A stretch of DNA of 64,000 nt, taken from positions 2,480,001 through 2,544,000 of the forward strand of contig CAVTEI010000003.1 of NCBI GenBank assembly GCA_963733765.1, written 5' to 3'. The position numbers were made by a program, and so were the translations under genes. The notes beneath the pieces are model-generated. The model was not told the origin of the DNA. It searched no databases and worked only from the letters and a program-made list of their open reading frames with translations. How positions within the stretch are numbered: the first letter of the stretch is position 1; the number at the start of each line of letters is the position of its first letter. Source of the stretch: DATKAS01 sp963733765 (GTDB taxonomy: Bacteria; Actinomycetota; Acidimicrobiia; Acidimicrobiales; DATKAS01). Of this stretch, positions 45,300-56,663 are shown piece by piece.

Positions 45300-46183
45300 C
45301 CGCGACCGCGGGCGAGAAAGCGTCCACACTCGTCGAAGCGATCCCCTACATCCGTCGTTTCTGGGGCAAGACCGTGGTGGTCAAGTACGGCGGCAACGCG
45401 CTCGCCGGCGCGACCGACGGCGACGGCGAGGCCGCTGCGCTCGAGCTGTTCGCCGAGGACATCGTGCTCATGCGCTCCGTCGGCATGCACCCCGTGGTCG
45501 TGCACGGTGGGGGGCCTCAGATCACGGAGCTGATGAGCCGGTTGGGGAAGGTCTCCGAGTTTCGTGACGGGTTGCGAGTCACCGACGCGGAGACGGTCGA
45601 CATCGCGCGCATGGTGCTCGTCGGGAAGGTGAACCCCGGCATCGTGTCGGCCATCAACGTGCACGGTGCGCTCGCGGTGGGGGTGAGCGGCGAGTCGGCC
45701 GGACTGATCGAAGCGAGCCCGCGCAACCCGTCGCTCGGGTTCGTCGGCGAGGTGGCGAACGTGAATCCCGCGATCCTCGAGCGACTGCTCGCGCAGGACC
45801 TCATCCCCGTGGTCGCGACGATCGGCAGCGATGCGGAAGGTCAGGCGTACAACATCAACGCCGACACCGTCGCCGGAGCAATCGCCGAGTCGTTGCACGC
45901 CGAGAAGCTCGTGTACCTCACCGACATCGAGGGCCTACGGCGCGACGCGTCCGATCCCGACACGCTCATCCGCCAGGTCACGGCGACCGAGCTCGATGCG
46001 CTCATGGCCGACGGCACGCTGACGGGCGGCATGATCCCAAAGGTCGCGTCGTGCGTGCACGCAGTGCGCAACGGCGTCGGCCGCGCCCACATCCTCGACG
46101 GGCGCATCCCCCACGTCCTCCTGCTCGAGATCTTCACCGACGAAGGGATCGGCACCATGGTGCTTCCGGAGAACCGCGCATGA
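45296..46183 (+). CDS. argB: Acetylglutamate kinase ArgB
   Basis: Phosphorylates N-acetylglutamate. VVVKYGGNAL (Lys-Tyr-Gly-Gly) and VVVHGGGPQI are the nucleotide/substrate loops; NINADTVAGAIAESL and TGGMIPKVASCVHAVRNGV complete the amino-acid kinase fold. 295 aa. GTG 45296 overlaps the argC stop (GTGA). Feedback inhibition by arginine is usual for forms with the extended N-terminal helix, and residues 1-25 here (STLVEAIPYIRRFWGKT) resemble it. Confidence 0.95.
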   Translation: MTATAGEKASTLVEAIPYIRRFWGKTVVVKYGGNALAGATDGDGEAAALELFAEDIVLMRSVGMHPVVVHGGGPQITELMSRLGKVSEFRDGLRVTDAETVDIARMVLVGKVNPGIVSAINVHGALAVGVSGESAGLIEASPRNPSLGFVGEVANVNPAILERLLAQDLIPVVATIGSDAEGQAYNINADTVAGAIAESLHAEKLVYLTDIEGLRRDASDPDTLIRQVTATELDALMADGTLTGGMIPKVASCVHAVRNGVGRAHILDGRIPHVLLLEIFTDEGIGTMVLPENRA

Positions 46184-47397
46184 CCTCCACCGCGACCGCG
46201 ACGCCGGCGACCAGCTCGCCGCTCATGCCGACGTATGCGCCTCCGCCCGTGACGTTCGTGCGGGGGGAGGGCACGCAGCTGTGGGACGTCGACGGCAAGC
46301 GCTACCTCGACTTCCTGTCCGGACTCGCCGTGACGTCGCTCGGCCACAGCCATCCGGTGGTGGCGGACGCATTGAACGCGCAGGCGAGGACGCTGCTGCA
46401 CACGTCGAACCTGTTCGGCACGGTTGTGGGACCCGAGGTCGCCACCACGATCGACGAGTTGATCTCGGGAGCAGCAACCGAGCCCACCGCCGGGCAGGTG
46501 TTCTTCTGCAATTCGGGTGCCGAGGCAAACGAGTGCGCCATCAAGCTCGCCCGCAAGTGGGGCGGGCGCGGCCGCCATGTCGTGGTCAGCGCGTACGGAT
46601 CGTTCCACGGCCGCACGCTGGCGACGCTGCACGCCACCGGCCAACCAGCGAAGCACGAGGTGTTCTGGCCGCTGCCGGAGGGATTCCGGCACGTGGCGTG
46701 GTGCGATGCCGACGCGCTGGAGGCTTCGCTCGATCCGTCGGTGTCGGCCGTCTTGCTCGAGCCCGTGCAGGGCGAGGGCGGCGTCAACCCCGCCACCGCG
46801 GAGTACTTCGCCGCGGTGCGGCGGATCTGCGACGAGCGGGGCCTCCTGTTCATGGTCGACGAGGTACAAACCGGATTCGGACGAACGGGGGAGTGGTTCG
46901 GCTTCCAGCACTTCGGCGTCGAGCCCGACGTGGTGACGATGGCGAAGGCACTCGGCAACGGCGTGCCGATCGGCGCGTGCTGGGCGCGCCGGGACGTGGC
47001 CGCGGCATTTGTGCCGGGCGATCACGCGACGACGTTCGGCGGAACGCCGCTGGCGACTGCCGCGGCGAGGGCCGTGCTCGCCGAGATGCAGCGCATCGAT
47101 GCGCCGCGACTCGCGCGGGCAGCCGGAGCGCGGTTGACCGAGCGGCTGAGCGCAGTCAGCGGCGTGAAAGAGGTGCGCGGCCTCGGCCTCTTGATCGCGG
47201 TCGAGCTCGAGGCGTCCGACGGCGGGCCACGCGACGCGAAGGCGGTCTCCGATGCCGCGCTCGACGCCGGACTCGTGGTGAACGCCGTCACGGCGAACGC
47301 ACTCCGCCTCGCTCCGCCGTTGAACGTGAGCGACGACGAGATCGACGAGGCGGTGGCGATCCTCGCGACCGTCATGGCCGGCGAGGGGCGCGCATGA
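46180..47397 (+). CDS. argD: Acetylornithine aminotransferase ArgD
   Basis: PLP-dependent transamination giving N-acetylornithine. FFCNSGAEANECAIKLARKW, VVSAYGSFHGRTLATL, LEPVQGEGG, FMVDEVQTGFGRTG and TMAKALGNGVPIGA (the catalytic Lys lies in this segment) are class III aminotransferase motifs. 405 aa. It overlaps argB and argF by 4 nt on each side (ATGA). Confidence 0.95.
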   Translation: MTSTATATPATSSPLMPTYAPPPVTFVRGEGTQLWDVDGKRYLDFLSGLAVTSLGHSHPVVADALNAQARTLLHTSNLFGTVVGPEVATTIDELISGAATEPTAGQVFFCNSGAEANECAIKLARKWGGRGRHVVVSAYGSFHGRTLATLHATGQPAKHEVFWPLPEGFRHVAWCDADALEASLDPSVSAVLLEPVQGEGGVNPATAEYFAAVRRICDERGLLFMVDEVQTGFGRTGEWFGFQHFGVEPDVVTMAKALGNGVPIGACWARRDVAAAFVPGDHATTFGGTPLATAAARAVLAEMQRIDAPRLARAAGARLTERLSAVSGVKEVRGLGLLIAVELEASDGGPRDAKAVSDAALDAGLVVNAVTANALRLAPPLNVSDDEIDEAVAILATVMAGEGRA

Positions 47398-48263
47398 CCC
47401 GTCACCTCCTCGAGATCGACGACCTCACCGCGGACGAGCTGGGCAACGTGCTCGACCTTTCGGAGCAGCCGATCGATGGGCTGCCGAAGGTGCTCGCCGG
47501 AAAGGGCGTGGCGGTGCTGTTCGAGAAGCCGTCCGCCCGGACGCGCAACTCCGTCGAGATGGCCGTCGTGCAGCTCGGCGGACATCCCGTGACGATCCGT
47601 GGCGAGGAGGTGTCGCTCGACGTGCGGGAGAGCACCGAGGACGTCACGCGCACGCTCGCTGGGTATCACTCGGCAATCGCGGCTCGGGTGTTCGAGCACT
47701 CGAAGCTCGAACGGATGGCGGCTGTGTCGTCGGTGCCGATCGTCAACCTGCTGTCCGACCAGACGCACCCGATCCAGGCCCTCGCCGACCTCCTGACGAT
47801 CAGACAGGCGTTCGGAGGTTTGTCCGGGCGCACGCTCGCCTATGTCGGCGATGGCAACAACATGGCGCGTGCGCTCGCAAACGCCGCGCCCATCGTCGGC
47901 ATGAAGATGCGGATCGCTTCACCGGACGGCTACGAGCTTCGAGGGACTGATGCCGAGCTCGTCAGCGATCCTGTCGCCGCCGTCGCCGGAGCCGACGTCG
48001 TGTACACCGACGTGTGGACGTCAATGGGCCAGGAGGACGAGGCCGCCGCTCGCAGCAGAGCCTTCGCCGGCTTCATCGTCGACGACGCGCTGATGAGCCA
48101 CGCTGCACCCGGCGCGATCTTCCTGCACTGCCTCCCCGCGCATCGCGAGCAAGAGGTCGCGACGAGCGTCATCGACGGGCCCCGGTCCCGCGTCTGGCAG
48201 CAGGCGGAAAACCGGATGCACAGCACTCGGGGGTTGCTCGCATTCCTGCTGAGCCATTCATGA
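47394..48263 (+). CDS. argF: Ornithine carbamoyltransferase ArgF
   Basis: Makes citrulline from ornithine and carbamoyl phosphate. The carbamoyl-phosphate motif reads FEKPSARTRNSVE (SxRTR with Ala at x). HPIQALADLLTI, GDGNNMARAL, and HCLPAHREQEV (Cys-Leu-Pro ornithine loop) are present. 289 aa, slightly short. ATG 47394; the long open frame upstream lies in argD out of frame. Overlaps argR by 4 nt. Confidence 0.95.
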   Translation: MTRHLLEIDDLTADELGNVLDLSEQPIDGLPKVLAGKGVAVLFEKPSARTRNSVEMAVVQLGGHPVTIRGEEVSLDVRESTEDVTRTLAGYHSAIAARVFEHSKLERMAAVSSVPIVNLLSDQTHPIQALADLLTIRQAFGGLSGRTLAYVGDGNNMARALANAAPIVGMKMRIASPDGYELRGTDAELVSDPVAAVAGADVVYTDVWTSMGQEDEAAARSRAFAGFIVDDALMSHAAPGAIFLHCLPAHREQEVATSVIDGPRSRVWQQAENRMHSTRGLLAFLLSHS

Positions 48264-48751
48264 CCTCCACCAACGGAAAGCCCACCAAAGCCCAACGTCA
48301 GCACCGCATCGCGCAGCTGTTGGGGAAGCGTTCGGTCACGAGCCAACCCCAGCTCGTGGAGCTGCTCGCGGAGGAAGGGATCATGGCGACGCAGACGACT
48401 GTGTCTCGCGACTTGGAGGATCTGGGCGCCGTGAAGGTGCGGGTACCCGGAGGCGAGACCGTGTACGCGATCCCGGAGTACGAGCCCGACCGTCTGGCCC
48501 CCCATGACCACCTGCGCCGTGTGCTGTCTGAGTGGGTCGTCGAGGCCGGTCACTCCGCGAACCTGGTCGTGTTGCGCACGCCACCGGGGTGCGCCCACGT
48601 CGTCGCGTCCGCCCTCGATCGAAGCGGGCTCGACGGGCTCCTGGGCACTGTCGCCGGCGACGACACGCTGCTCTGCGTAGCGGCAGAGAAGACCGGCGGA
48701 GAGAAAATGGCAAAGATCTTGCGGGGCCTCGCGGGCCTTGCGAACGACTGA
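48260..48751 (+). CDS. argR: Arginine repressor ArgR
   Basis: Arginine-dependent regulator that binds ARG boxes as a hexamer. The N-terminal winged helix shows KAQRQHRIAQLLGKRSV and ATQTTVSRDLEDLGAVKVR. The C-terminal hexamerisation and arginine-binding domain includes APHDHLRRVLSEWVVEAG, NLVVLRTPPGCAHVVASALD, and GTVAGDDTLLC with the Asp pair that binds arginine. 163 aa. It is inside the operon it is likely to repress, at the double box before argC. Confidence 0.95.
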   Translation: MTSTNGKPTKAQRQHRIAQLLGKRSVTSQPQLVELLAEEGIMATQTTVSRDLEDLGAVKVRVPGGETVYAIPEYEPDRLAPHDHLRRVLSEWVVEAGHSANLVVLRTPPGCAHVVASALDRSGLDGLLGTVAGDDTLLCVAAEKTGGEKMAKILRGLAGLAND

Positions 48752-48778
48752 CGCAGTCGAACGAAAAGGGAGCGAACG

Positions 48779-49984
48779 GTGGCCAAGCGAGTGGTGCTCG
48801 CATACAGCGGAGGACTCGACACTTCGGTGCTCGTGCGCTGGATGCAGGAGGAGATGGGTGTCGAGGAGGTCTTCTGCCTGTGCGCCGACGTCGGTCAGGC
48901 GACGACCGGCGACTGGGAGGCGGTGAAGGAGCGCGCGTTCGCGGCCGGTGCGGCTGACATCGAGGTGCGCGACCTGCGCGCCGAGTTCGCCGACGAGATC
49001 CTCACTCCCGCGCTGAAGGCCAACGCGAAGTACGAGGGTAAGTACCCGTTGGTTTCGGCGTTGTCCCGACCGATCATCGCGAAGCATCTCGTGCTCGCCG
49101 CGCGGCAGTGGGGAGCCGACTCCGTCGCGCACGGCTGCACGGGGAAGGGCAACGACCAAGTGCGATTCGAGGTGAGCGTGCGAGCGCTCGCGCCCGACCT
49201 CGAGGTGCTCGCCCCCGTGCGGCACTGGGGATTCACCCGTGAAGACTCGATCCTCTACGCGTACCGCCACAACATCCCGATCACGGCGACGAAGGAGAAG
49301 CTGTACTCCATCGACGACAACCTCTGGGGTCGGGCGATCGAGTGTGGCGAGATGGAAGATCCGTGGGCGGCGCCACCGCCGGGTGTGTGGGCGATGACTG
49401 TTCCGACGGCTACCGAGCCGCGTGAGGTCGTCGTCTCGTTCGAGGACGGCAAGCCCGTCGCGCTCGATGGCGCCGCGCTGCCGTTCCACGAGCTCATCGA
49501 GCAGATGAACGGCATTGTCGGGGCGTACGGGTGGGGGCGCCTCGACATGGTCGAGAACCGGCGGGTCGGCATCAAGAGCCGCGAGACCTATGAATGCCCA
49601 GCGGCGCTCGCGTTGCTGCTGGCGCACTCCGATCTCGAGGACATCACGTTGGAGCGCGACGTGCACCACGAGAAGGCGCGCCTCGAGCCCCGCTATGCCG
49701 AGCTGATCTACGACGGGTTGTGGTTCTCGCCGCTGAAGCGGGCGCTCGATGCGTTCGTGGACGAGACGCAGCGCTACGTCACCGGCGAGGTGCGGCTGCG
49801 CCTCGAGTCGGGCAAGTGCTTCGTGAACGGCCGGCGCAGCCCGCACTCTCTCTACGACTACGGCCTCGCGACCTACGACGCCGCCGACACGTTCCGTCAC
49901 AGCGACTCGGAAGGCTTCGTGCGCATCTGGGGTCTCGGCGTGCAGACGTGGGCCACCCGTCAGGGAGGCACGACCGGCCTGTGA
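48779..49984 (+). CDS. argG: Argininosuccinate synthase ArgG
   Basis: Joins citrulline and aspartate with ATP. The N-type ATP pyrophosphatase loop VVLAYSGGLDTSVL is at the N-terminus. SRPIIAKHLV, HGCTGKGNDQVRFE and the substrate region EKLYSIDDNLWGRAIECG follow. 401 aa. GTG 48779 has AAAAGGGAG upstream. The stop overlaps the argH GTG. Confidence 0.96.
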   Translation: MAKRVVLAYSGGLDTSVLVRWMQEEMGVEEVFCLCADVGQATTGDWEAVKERAFAAGAADIEVRDLRAEFADEILTPALKANAKYEGKYPLVSALSRPIIAKHLVLAARQWGADSVAHGCTGKGNDQVRFEVSVRALAPDLEVLAPVRHWGFTREDSILYAYRHNIPITATKEKLYSIDDNLWGRAIECGEMEDPWAAPPPGVWAMTVPTATEPREVVVSFEDGKPVALDGAALPFHELIEQMNGIVGAYGWGRLDMVENRRVGIKSRETYECPAALALLLAHSDLEDITLERDVHHEKARLEPRYAELIYDGLWFSPLKRALDAFVDETQRYVTGEVRLRLESGKCFVNGRRSPHSLYDYGLATYDAADTFRHSDSEGFVRIWGLGVQTWATRQGGTTGL

Positions 49985-51367
49985 CGCTCTGGCAGGGACG
50001 GTTCGGGTCGGGTCCGGCCGACGAGCTGCTCGCGTTCACGGCGTCCCTGCCGTTCGACGTGCGCTTGGCGTCCGATGACATCGTCGGCTCGCGCGCTCAC
50101 GTGCGCGGGCTCGTGCGCGCCGGCTTGCTCGACGGCGACGAGGCGGCCGAGATCCTGTCGGCGCTCGACACTGTGGCCGACGAGCTGAATGGCGGGACGT
50201 TCGTGTTCGCGCCCGCGGATGAGGACATCCACACCGCGATCGAGCGCCGCGTCACCGAAGTCGCCGGCGCGACCGGAGGGAAGCTCCACACGGGCCGGAG
50301 CCGCAACGACCAGGTGGCAACGGCGCTGCGGCTGTGGTGCAAACGCGAGCTGGACGTCGTCGCGGAGCGGGTGCTGGGGCTTCAGGACACGCTGCTCGAT
50401 CGGGCGGTCGGCGCGGGCGCTGCCTACCTGCCGGGCTACACCCATCTGCAGCGGGCTCAGCCCGTCTTGCTGGCCCACCACCTGCTGGCGCACGGCTGGG
50501 CGCTCAGCCGCGACGTCGACCGGTTGCTCGAGACCGTCGAACGGCTCGACGTCTCGCCCCTCGGTGCCGGCGCGCTCGGCGGGCTCGTCGCTGCCGCTCG
50601 ACCCGCATGGCACCGCCGCCGACCTCGGCTTCGGGGCGACGTTCGAGAACTCGCTCGACGCGGTGAGCGACCGCGACTTCGTGGCCGAGGCGTTGTTCGA
50701 TCTCGCCCTGCTGGGCGTCCACCTCTCACGCATGGGTGAGGAGTGGGTGCTCTGGACGTCGTCGGAGTTCGGGTTCGCGGTCCTCGACGACGCGCACGCC
50801 ACCGGCAGCTCGATGATGCCGCAGAAGAAGAACGCCGACATCGCCGAGCTGGCCCGAGGCAAGGCAGGACGCCTGGTCGGCCACGTGAGTGGCTTCCTGG
50901 CGACGTTGAAGGGGCTCCCGCTTTCGTACAACCGTGACCTGCAGGAGGACAAGGAGCCGCTCTTCGACGCGGTCGAGCAGGTCGTGCTGGCCCTCGGCGC
51001 CCTTACGGCGATGTCGGCGGGCGCGACGTTCGACACCGCACGGATGGCGGCCGCTGCCGACGATCCGATGCTGGGCGCGACCGACCTCGCCGAGTTCCTC
51101 GTTGCAAAGGGGATGCCGTTTCGCGAAGCGCACGCCGTCGTGGGCGCCCTGGTGCGGCAGTCGGTCGAGGCGGGCACGCCGCTCGCCGATCTGGTGCGCG
51201 CTGATGCGCAGCTCGGTCCGGACGCCGCGGCACTGCTCGAGCCGGGCGTCGCGGTCACACGCCGCACGACTCCAGGCGGCGGCGGCCCCGAGGCCGTTGC
51301 CCGCCAGATCGACCGCTTCCGCGCCCGTCTCGCCGCCGACCGCGCACGTCTCCTCCCGCCGACTTGA
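49981..51367 (+). CDS. argH: Argininosuccinate lyase ArgH, frame interrupted
   Basis: Releases arginine and fumarate. The first 200 residues (LWQGRFGSGPADELLAF, DEDIHTAIERRV, GGKLHTGRSRNDQVATALR, YLPGYTHLQRAQPVLLAHHLLAHGW) read from GTG 49981. At GGG 50581-50583 the frame is lost. PLDPHGTAADLGF, GSSMMPQKKNADIAEL (catalytic Ser loop) and LKGLPLSYNRDLQEDKEPLFD continue in the +1 frame to 51367. Two Gs instead of three would give GGSSLPLDP, exactly as in homologues. A homopolymer error is the likely cause. Confidence 0.9.
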
Positions 51368-51375
51368 CCGCCCGG

Positions 51376-51391
51376 GCGCCCGAAAGGGCGC
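51376..51391 (+). other. GC hairpin after argH
   Basis: GCGCCC (51376-51381), loop GAAA, GGGCGC (51386-51391). A strong stem with a GNRA loop but no T run. It may end the arg operon or stabilise its 3' end. Confidence 0.4.
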
Positions 51392-51413
51392 GCCCACGGT
51401 CGAGTGACCATCG

Positions 51414-51427
51414 TAGGGTCGCCGGGC
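51414..51427 (+). promoter_or_regulatory. Putative -10 box for leaderless methyltransferase gene
   Basis: TAGGGT at 51414-51419 lies 8 nt before GTG 51428. No Shine-Dalgarno is present. This supports GTG 51428 over the upstream in-frame GTG 51404. Confidence 0.4.
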
Positions 51428-52198
51428 GTGGTGTCGGGCGAGCGGTCGTGGGCGGAGTTCACCGACCCTCGGCTGGTCTCGATCTACGAGCCCGTGAACG
51501 CGTACGAGCCGGGAACGCAGCCTGACTTCTACGCCTGGCTCGCGGCGGACCTCGGGGCACGGTCTGTCGTCGACCTCGGGTGCGGCACTGGTCTCGTCAC
51601 GCGAGAGCTGGCTCGGCGCGGATACGACGTCGTCGCGGTTGACCCGAGCGAGCAGATGCTCGCCGCCGCTCGGAGCCGGCCCGACGGCGACCGAGTGCGC
51701 TGGATCCACGGCGACGCTTCGCTGCTCCCCGGAGCGAACGCCGACCTGGCGATCATGTCGGGACACGTCGCGCAGTTCTTCCTCACTGACGACAGCTGGC
51801 ACGCCGCGCTCGGGGCACTCCACCGCGCGGTCAAGCCGGCCGGCCACCTCGCGTTCGAGAGCCGCAACCCGGATGCACGGGAATGGGAGACGTGGACCGC
51901 GTCTGACGTCACGACGGCGCACGACGCGACCGCTGGCGTCGTCGACTGGTGGACCACGGTCGACCGCTTCCACGATGATGTCGCCACGTGCACGAACCAC
52001 TACCGGTTCGCCGCGACGGGCGAGGTGCTCACGTCGTCGGTGCAGCTCCGTTTCCGATCGTCAGAGGAGCTGACCGCCACGCTCGCCGACGCCGGGTTCA
52101 CGGTCGAGCGGATGTACGGCGACTGGGATCGGGGCCCGATCGGCCCGACCGCGCCGGAGCTCATCGTCGTTGCCGTATCCTCGCCGCCGCATGGCTGA
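51428..52198 (+). CDS. Class I SAM-dependent methyltransferase
   Basis: A Rossmann-fold methyltransferase of the UbiE/Methyltransf_25 type. Motif I is SVVDLGCGTGLVTRELARRGY, then VAVDPSEQML (acidic loop binding the SAM ribose), RWIHGDASLLPG and GHLAFESRNPDAREWETW. The C-terminal half has a beta-rich insertion (ATCTNHYRFAATGEVLTSSVQLRFRS) seen in small-molecule methyltransferases. About 256 aa. The substrate cannot be deduced; it lies between the arg operon and a thioesterase with an 8-nt overlap. Confidence 0.8.
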   Translation: MVSGERSWAEFTDPRLVSIYEPVNAYEPGTQPDFYAWLAADLGARSVVDLGCGTGLVTRELARRGYDVVAVDPSEQMLAAARSRPDGDRVRWIHGDASLLPGANADLAIMSGHVAQFFLTDDSWHAALGALHRAVKPAGHLAFESRNPDAREWETWTASDVTTAHDATAGVVDWWTTVDRFHDDVATCTNHYRFAATGEVLTSSVQLRFRSSEELTATLADAGFTVERMYGDWDRGPIGPTAPELIVVAVSSPPHG

Positions 52199-52580
52199 CC
52201 GCTACCGGCACTCCCTGCGCATCCGCTACGGCGAGTGCGACATGCAGGGCGTCGTCTTCAACGCGAACTACCTCGCCTACGTCGACGACGCCGTCGATAC
52301 GTGGGTGCGGGAGCGGCTCGGCCACTTCGAGGACTTCGGCTTCGACTTCATGCTGAAGAAGGCGACGTTCGAGTGGCAGGGCCCGGCCACCTTCGGCGAC
52401 ACGATCGACCTCGATCTCGCGGTCGATCGGTGGGGCAGTTCGAGCTTCGACGTCGGGATCGAGGGCACCGCCGCGGGGCGCCCCGTGTTCACGGCCACCG
52501 TCGTCTACGTGAGCGTCGTGCCCAAGAAGAACACGCCGACCCCGGTGCCGGCCTCGGTGCGCGAGGCGCTGTCGCACTGA
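52191..52580 (+). CDS. Acyl-CoA thioesterase, 4HBT hotdog family
   Basis: A single hotdog domain of 129 aa. RIRYGECDMQGVVFNANYLAYVDDAVDTW is the 4-hydroxybenzoyl-CoA thioesterase motif, with the catalytic Asp in CDMQG and the long central helix. It is likely cytosolic and tetrameric. ATG 52191 overlaps the methyltransferase stop. The acyl substrate is unknown. Confidence 0.85.
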   Translation: MADRYRHSLRIRYGECDMQGVVFNANYLAYVDDAVDTWVRERLGHFEDFGFDFMLKKATFEWQGPATFGDTIDLDLAVDRWGSSSFDVGIEGTAAGRPVFTATVVYVSVVPKKNTPTPVPASVREALSH

Positions 52581-53157
52581 AGCCGCTCCCGCGTGACTTC
52601 TACCGGCGTGACGCCCGGGTCGTCGCGGCCGACCTCCTCAACAAGGTGTTCGTGCGCGGGGCCCGTCGGGCCCGCATCGTCGAGGCCGAGGCGTACCTGG
52701 GCGCCCTCGACCCCGCCAGCCACGCCTACCGGGGACCTACAGCACGCAACGCCACGATGTTCGGTCCCGGCGGCCACCTGTACGTGTACTTCACCTACGG
52801 CATGCACTGGTGCGCGAACGCGGTCTGCGGCGACGAGGGCGAAGGCACCGCGGTGCTGTTGCGGGCGCTCGCGCCGATCGCGGGGATCCCGCAGATGCGG
52901 ACGGCGCGAGGTGGCATCGACCGCGTGAACGCGCTCTGCAGCGGCCCCGCCAAGCTCTGTCAGGCGTTCGGCATCGACCGCGCGTTCGACGGCACCGACC
53001 TCACGCGGACCTCGCGGCGAAGCCGTGGATCGGTGACGACGGCACTCCGCCGCCCGAGACCCCGGGGCGCTCTGCCCGTGTCGGCATCTCGGTCGCGGTC
53101 GAGCACCACTGGCGATGGTTCGTGTCCGGCGACCCGAATGTCTCTCGGGCTCGGTGA
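52577..53157 (+). CDS. mpg: 3-Methyladenine DNA glycosylase (AAG/MPG family), frame interrupted
   Basis: Removes alkylated purines from DNA. DFYRRDARVVAADLLNKVFV, then RIVEAEAYLGALDPASHAYRG (catalytic Glu), TMFGPGGHLYVYFTYGMHWCANAV and GPAKLCQAFGID match the family. Near 53001-53010 one base seems lost. DLAAKPWIGDDG, ARVGISVAVEHHWRWFVSGDPNVS continues in another frame to TGA 53157. No ATG/GTG/TTG precedes the conserved start; CTG 52577 overlaps the previous stop as CTGA. The mpg-tyrS pairing is also found in Mycobacterium. Confidence 0.87.
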
Positions 53158-54452
53158 CCCTTCTGCCACCATTGACGACCGTGGACCTGCTCGCCGACCT
53201 CGACGCTCGCGGCCTGATCCACGACTCCACCGATCGCGACGCTCTGGCCAAGCGGCTCGCCGACAGTCCGATCGGCGTCTATGTCGGCTTCGACCCCTCC
53301 GGCGACTCCCTCCACGCCGGAAACCTCCTCGGGCAGGTGATGCTCCGCCGCTTCCAGCTCGCCGGGCACAAGCCGATCGTGCTCGCCGGGGGCGCGACGG
53401 GGATGATCGGCGACCCGAGCGGCGTATCGGAAGAGCGCAACCTGCTCGACGCCGAGACCCTGTCGCGCAACCTCGAGAAGATCACGGTCCAGCTGGAGAA
53501 GTTGCTCGACTTCTCGCCGGGGCCGAATCAAGCGCGTTTGGTCAACAACTACACGTGGACGTCGCAGTGGAGCCTGCTCGACTTCCTTCGCGAAACAGGC
53601 AAGCACGTAACGGTGAACCAGATGGTGGCCCGCGAGTCCGTCCGGGCCCGGATGGAGAGCGACGACGGCATCTCCTACACCGAGTTCACCTATCAGCTGC
53701 TCCAGGCGGCCGACTTCTGCTGGCTGTACGACCATGAGCAGTGCGAGATGCAGATGGGCGGCTCCGACCAGTGGGGCAACATCGTCACCGGCATCGACCT
53801 CATCCGGAGGCGGCTGGGGAAGTCAGCGTTCGGCCTCACCTGGCCGCTGTTGCTCAAGGCTGACGGCACCAAGTTCGGCAAGAGCGCCGGCGGCGCCGTG
53901 TGGCTGGACCCCGAGCGCACGAGTCCGTATCAGTTCCGCCAGTTCTTCGTGCAAGTCGACGACGAAGACGTCGAGCAGCAGCTCCTGTGGTTCACGCTCC
54001 TGCCGGTCTCGGAGATCGAAGAGGTGATGGTCAGCCACCGCGACGCGCCCGAGCTTCGGCGGGCCCAGCGTCTGCTCGCCACCTCCGTTACCTCGATGGT
54101 CCACGGCGACGACGCGGCCCGGGCCGCGGACGAGGCCGCGGACGTGCTGTTCGGGGGCGACCCCGCCCGGGCGCCCCTCGAGGCACTCGAGGTCGTGAGC
54201 CGGGAGGTTCCCACGACCGACGTGCCCGCATCCGAGCTGGAGGCCGGCCTCGACCTGGTCAGCGCCCTCGTGCGCACCGGCTTGGCGACTTCGAACGGCG
54301 AAGCCCGCCGGTTGCTCTCGCAGGGCGGCGTCGCGGTCAACGGACGCAAGGTGACGGGGGAGGAGGGCCTCGGCGCCGCCGATCTGCTCCACGGCCGCTA
54401 CGCCCTGCTCCGCAAGGGCCGCAGCACGTACGCGCTGGTGGCGGCAGGCTGA
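53154..54452 (+). CDS. tyrS: Tyrosyl-tRNA synthetase
   Basis: Class I synthetase. YVGFDPSGDSLHAGNLLG contains the HIGH-like motif (HAGN). GGATGMIGDPSG, MQMGGSDQWGNIVTGIDLIRR and KFGKSAGGAVWLD (KMSKS-like, KFGKS) follow. The C-terminal S4 RNA-binding domain runs from EARRLLSQGGVAVNGRKV. 432 aa. GTG 53154 overlaps the mpg stop (GTGA). It is the last protein gene before the rRNA operon. Confidence 0.95.
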   Translation: MTLLPPLTTVDLLADLDARGLIHDSTDRDALAKRLADSPIGVYVGFDPSGDSLHAGNLLGQVMLRRFQLAGHKPIVLAGGATGMIGDPSGVSEERNLLDAETLSRNLEKITVQLEKLLDFSPGPNQARLVNNYTWTSQWSLLDFLRETGKHVTVNQMVARESVRARMESDDGISYTEFTYQLLQAADFCWLYDHEQCEMQMGGSDQWGNIVTGIDLIRRRLGKSAFGLTWPLLLKADGTKFGKSAGGAVWLDPERTSPYQFRQFFVQVDDEDVEQQLLWFTLLPVSEIEEVMVSHRDAPELRRAQRLLATSVTSMVHGDDAARAADEAADVLFGGDPARAPLEALEVVSREVPTTDVPASELEAGLDLVSALVRTGLATSNGEARRLLSQGGVAVNGRKVTGEEGLGAADLLHGRYALLRKGRSTYALVAAG

Positions 54453-54505
54453 CGCCCCGACGGCGAGAAAAGCCCGAAAACAGCGCCGAAAAGCCCTGAA
54501 GTGAG

Positions 54506-54534
54506 TTGACACTTCCTCAGGCGGTCTGTAACTT
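54506..54534 (+). promoter_or_regulatory. rRNA operon promoter
   Basis: Perfect -35 TTGACA (54506-54511), 17-nt spacer, -10 TAACTT (54529-54534). Located 54 nt after tyrS and about 320 nt before 16S. Confidence 0.7.
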
Positions 54535-54854
54535 GGCACTCCGCCTTGGGAGGCCGCTGCGAGCGACATCCCGGTCACCGGTTCCGCCGGCGGTCGACTC
54601 CCGAGCCAACGGCACCACCACCTCCTGCGGGAGGCGCGTGCCGAGAGCGCAAGTGGCTCCTTGAAAACGGAAGAGAGGATGAAGAAAGCCAGTGCGGGCG
54701 ACCGCATGGGCTGCTTTCGGGCTGCTCGTGAGGTCGTTCTTGTCAATTCATCATCAAATGCTCGAGTGGGTCCCAACCCGCTCGAGCGCCAGTCGGTCAG
54801 GGGCCTAGCAGCCCGTGGCCGGCTCTCCGGTTTCTGCCCTGGCGGGCAGGGATC
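54535..54854 (+). other. rRNA leader with processing stem, hairpin and boxA-like site
   Basis: No protein gene is supported here. GGCTCCTTGAAAACGGAAGA and the bases after it (54654-54681) are complementary to the spacer at 56526-56553 and form the 16S processing stalk. CGTTCTTGTCA near 54735 resembles boxA. CTCGAGTGGGT (54761-54771) pairs with ACCCGCTCGAG (54776-54786) in a strong hairpin. Small open frames in this stretch have no conserved features. Confidence 0.6.

Positions 54855-56663
<1,809 letters not shown>

Noticed and set aside
47930..49900. A 656-codon open frame on the minus strand across argF-argR-argG
   Set aside because: It is antisense to three well-conserved genes, is rich in Arg/His/Gly, and shows no family motif. 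High GC removes stop codons in such frames.
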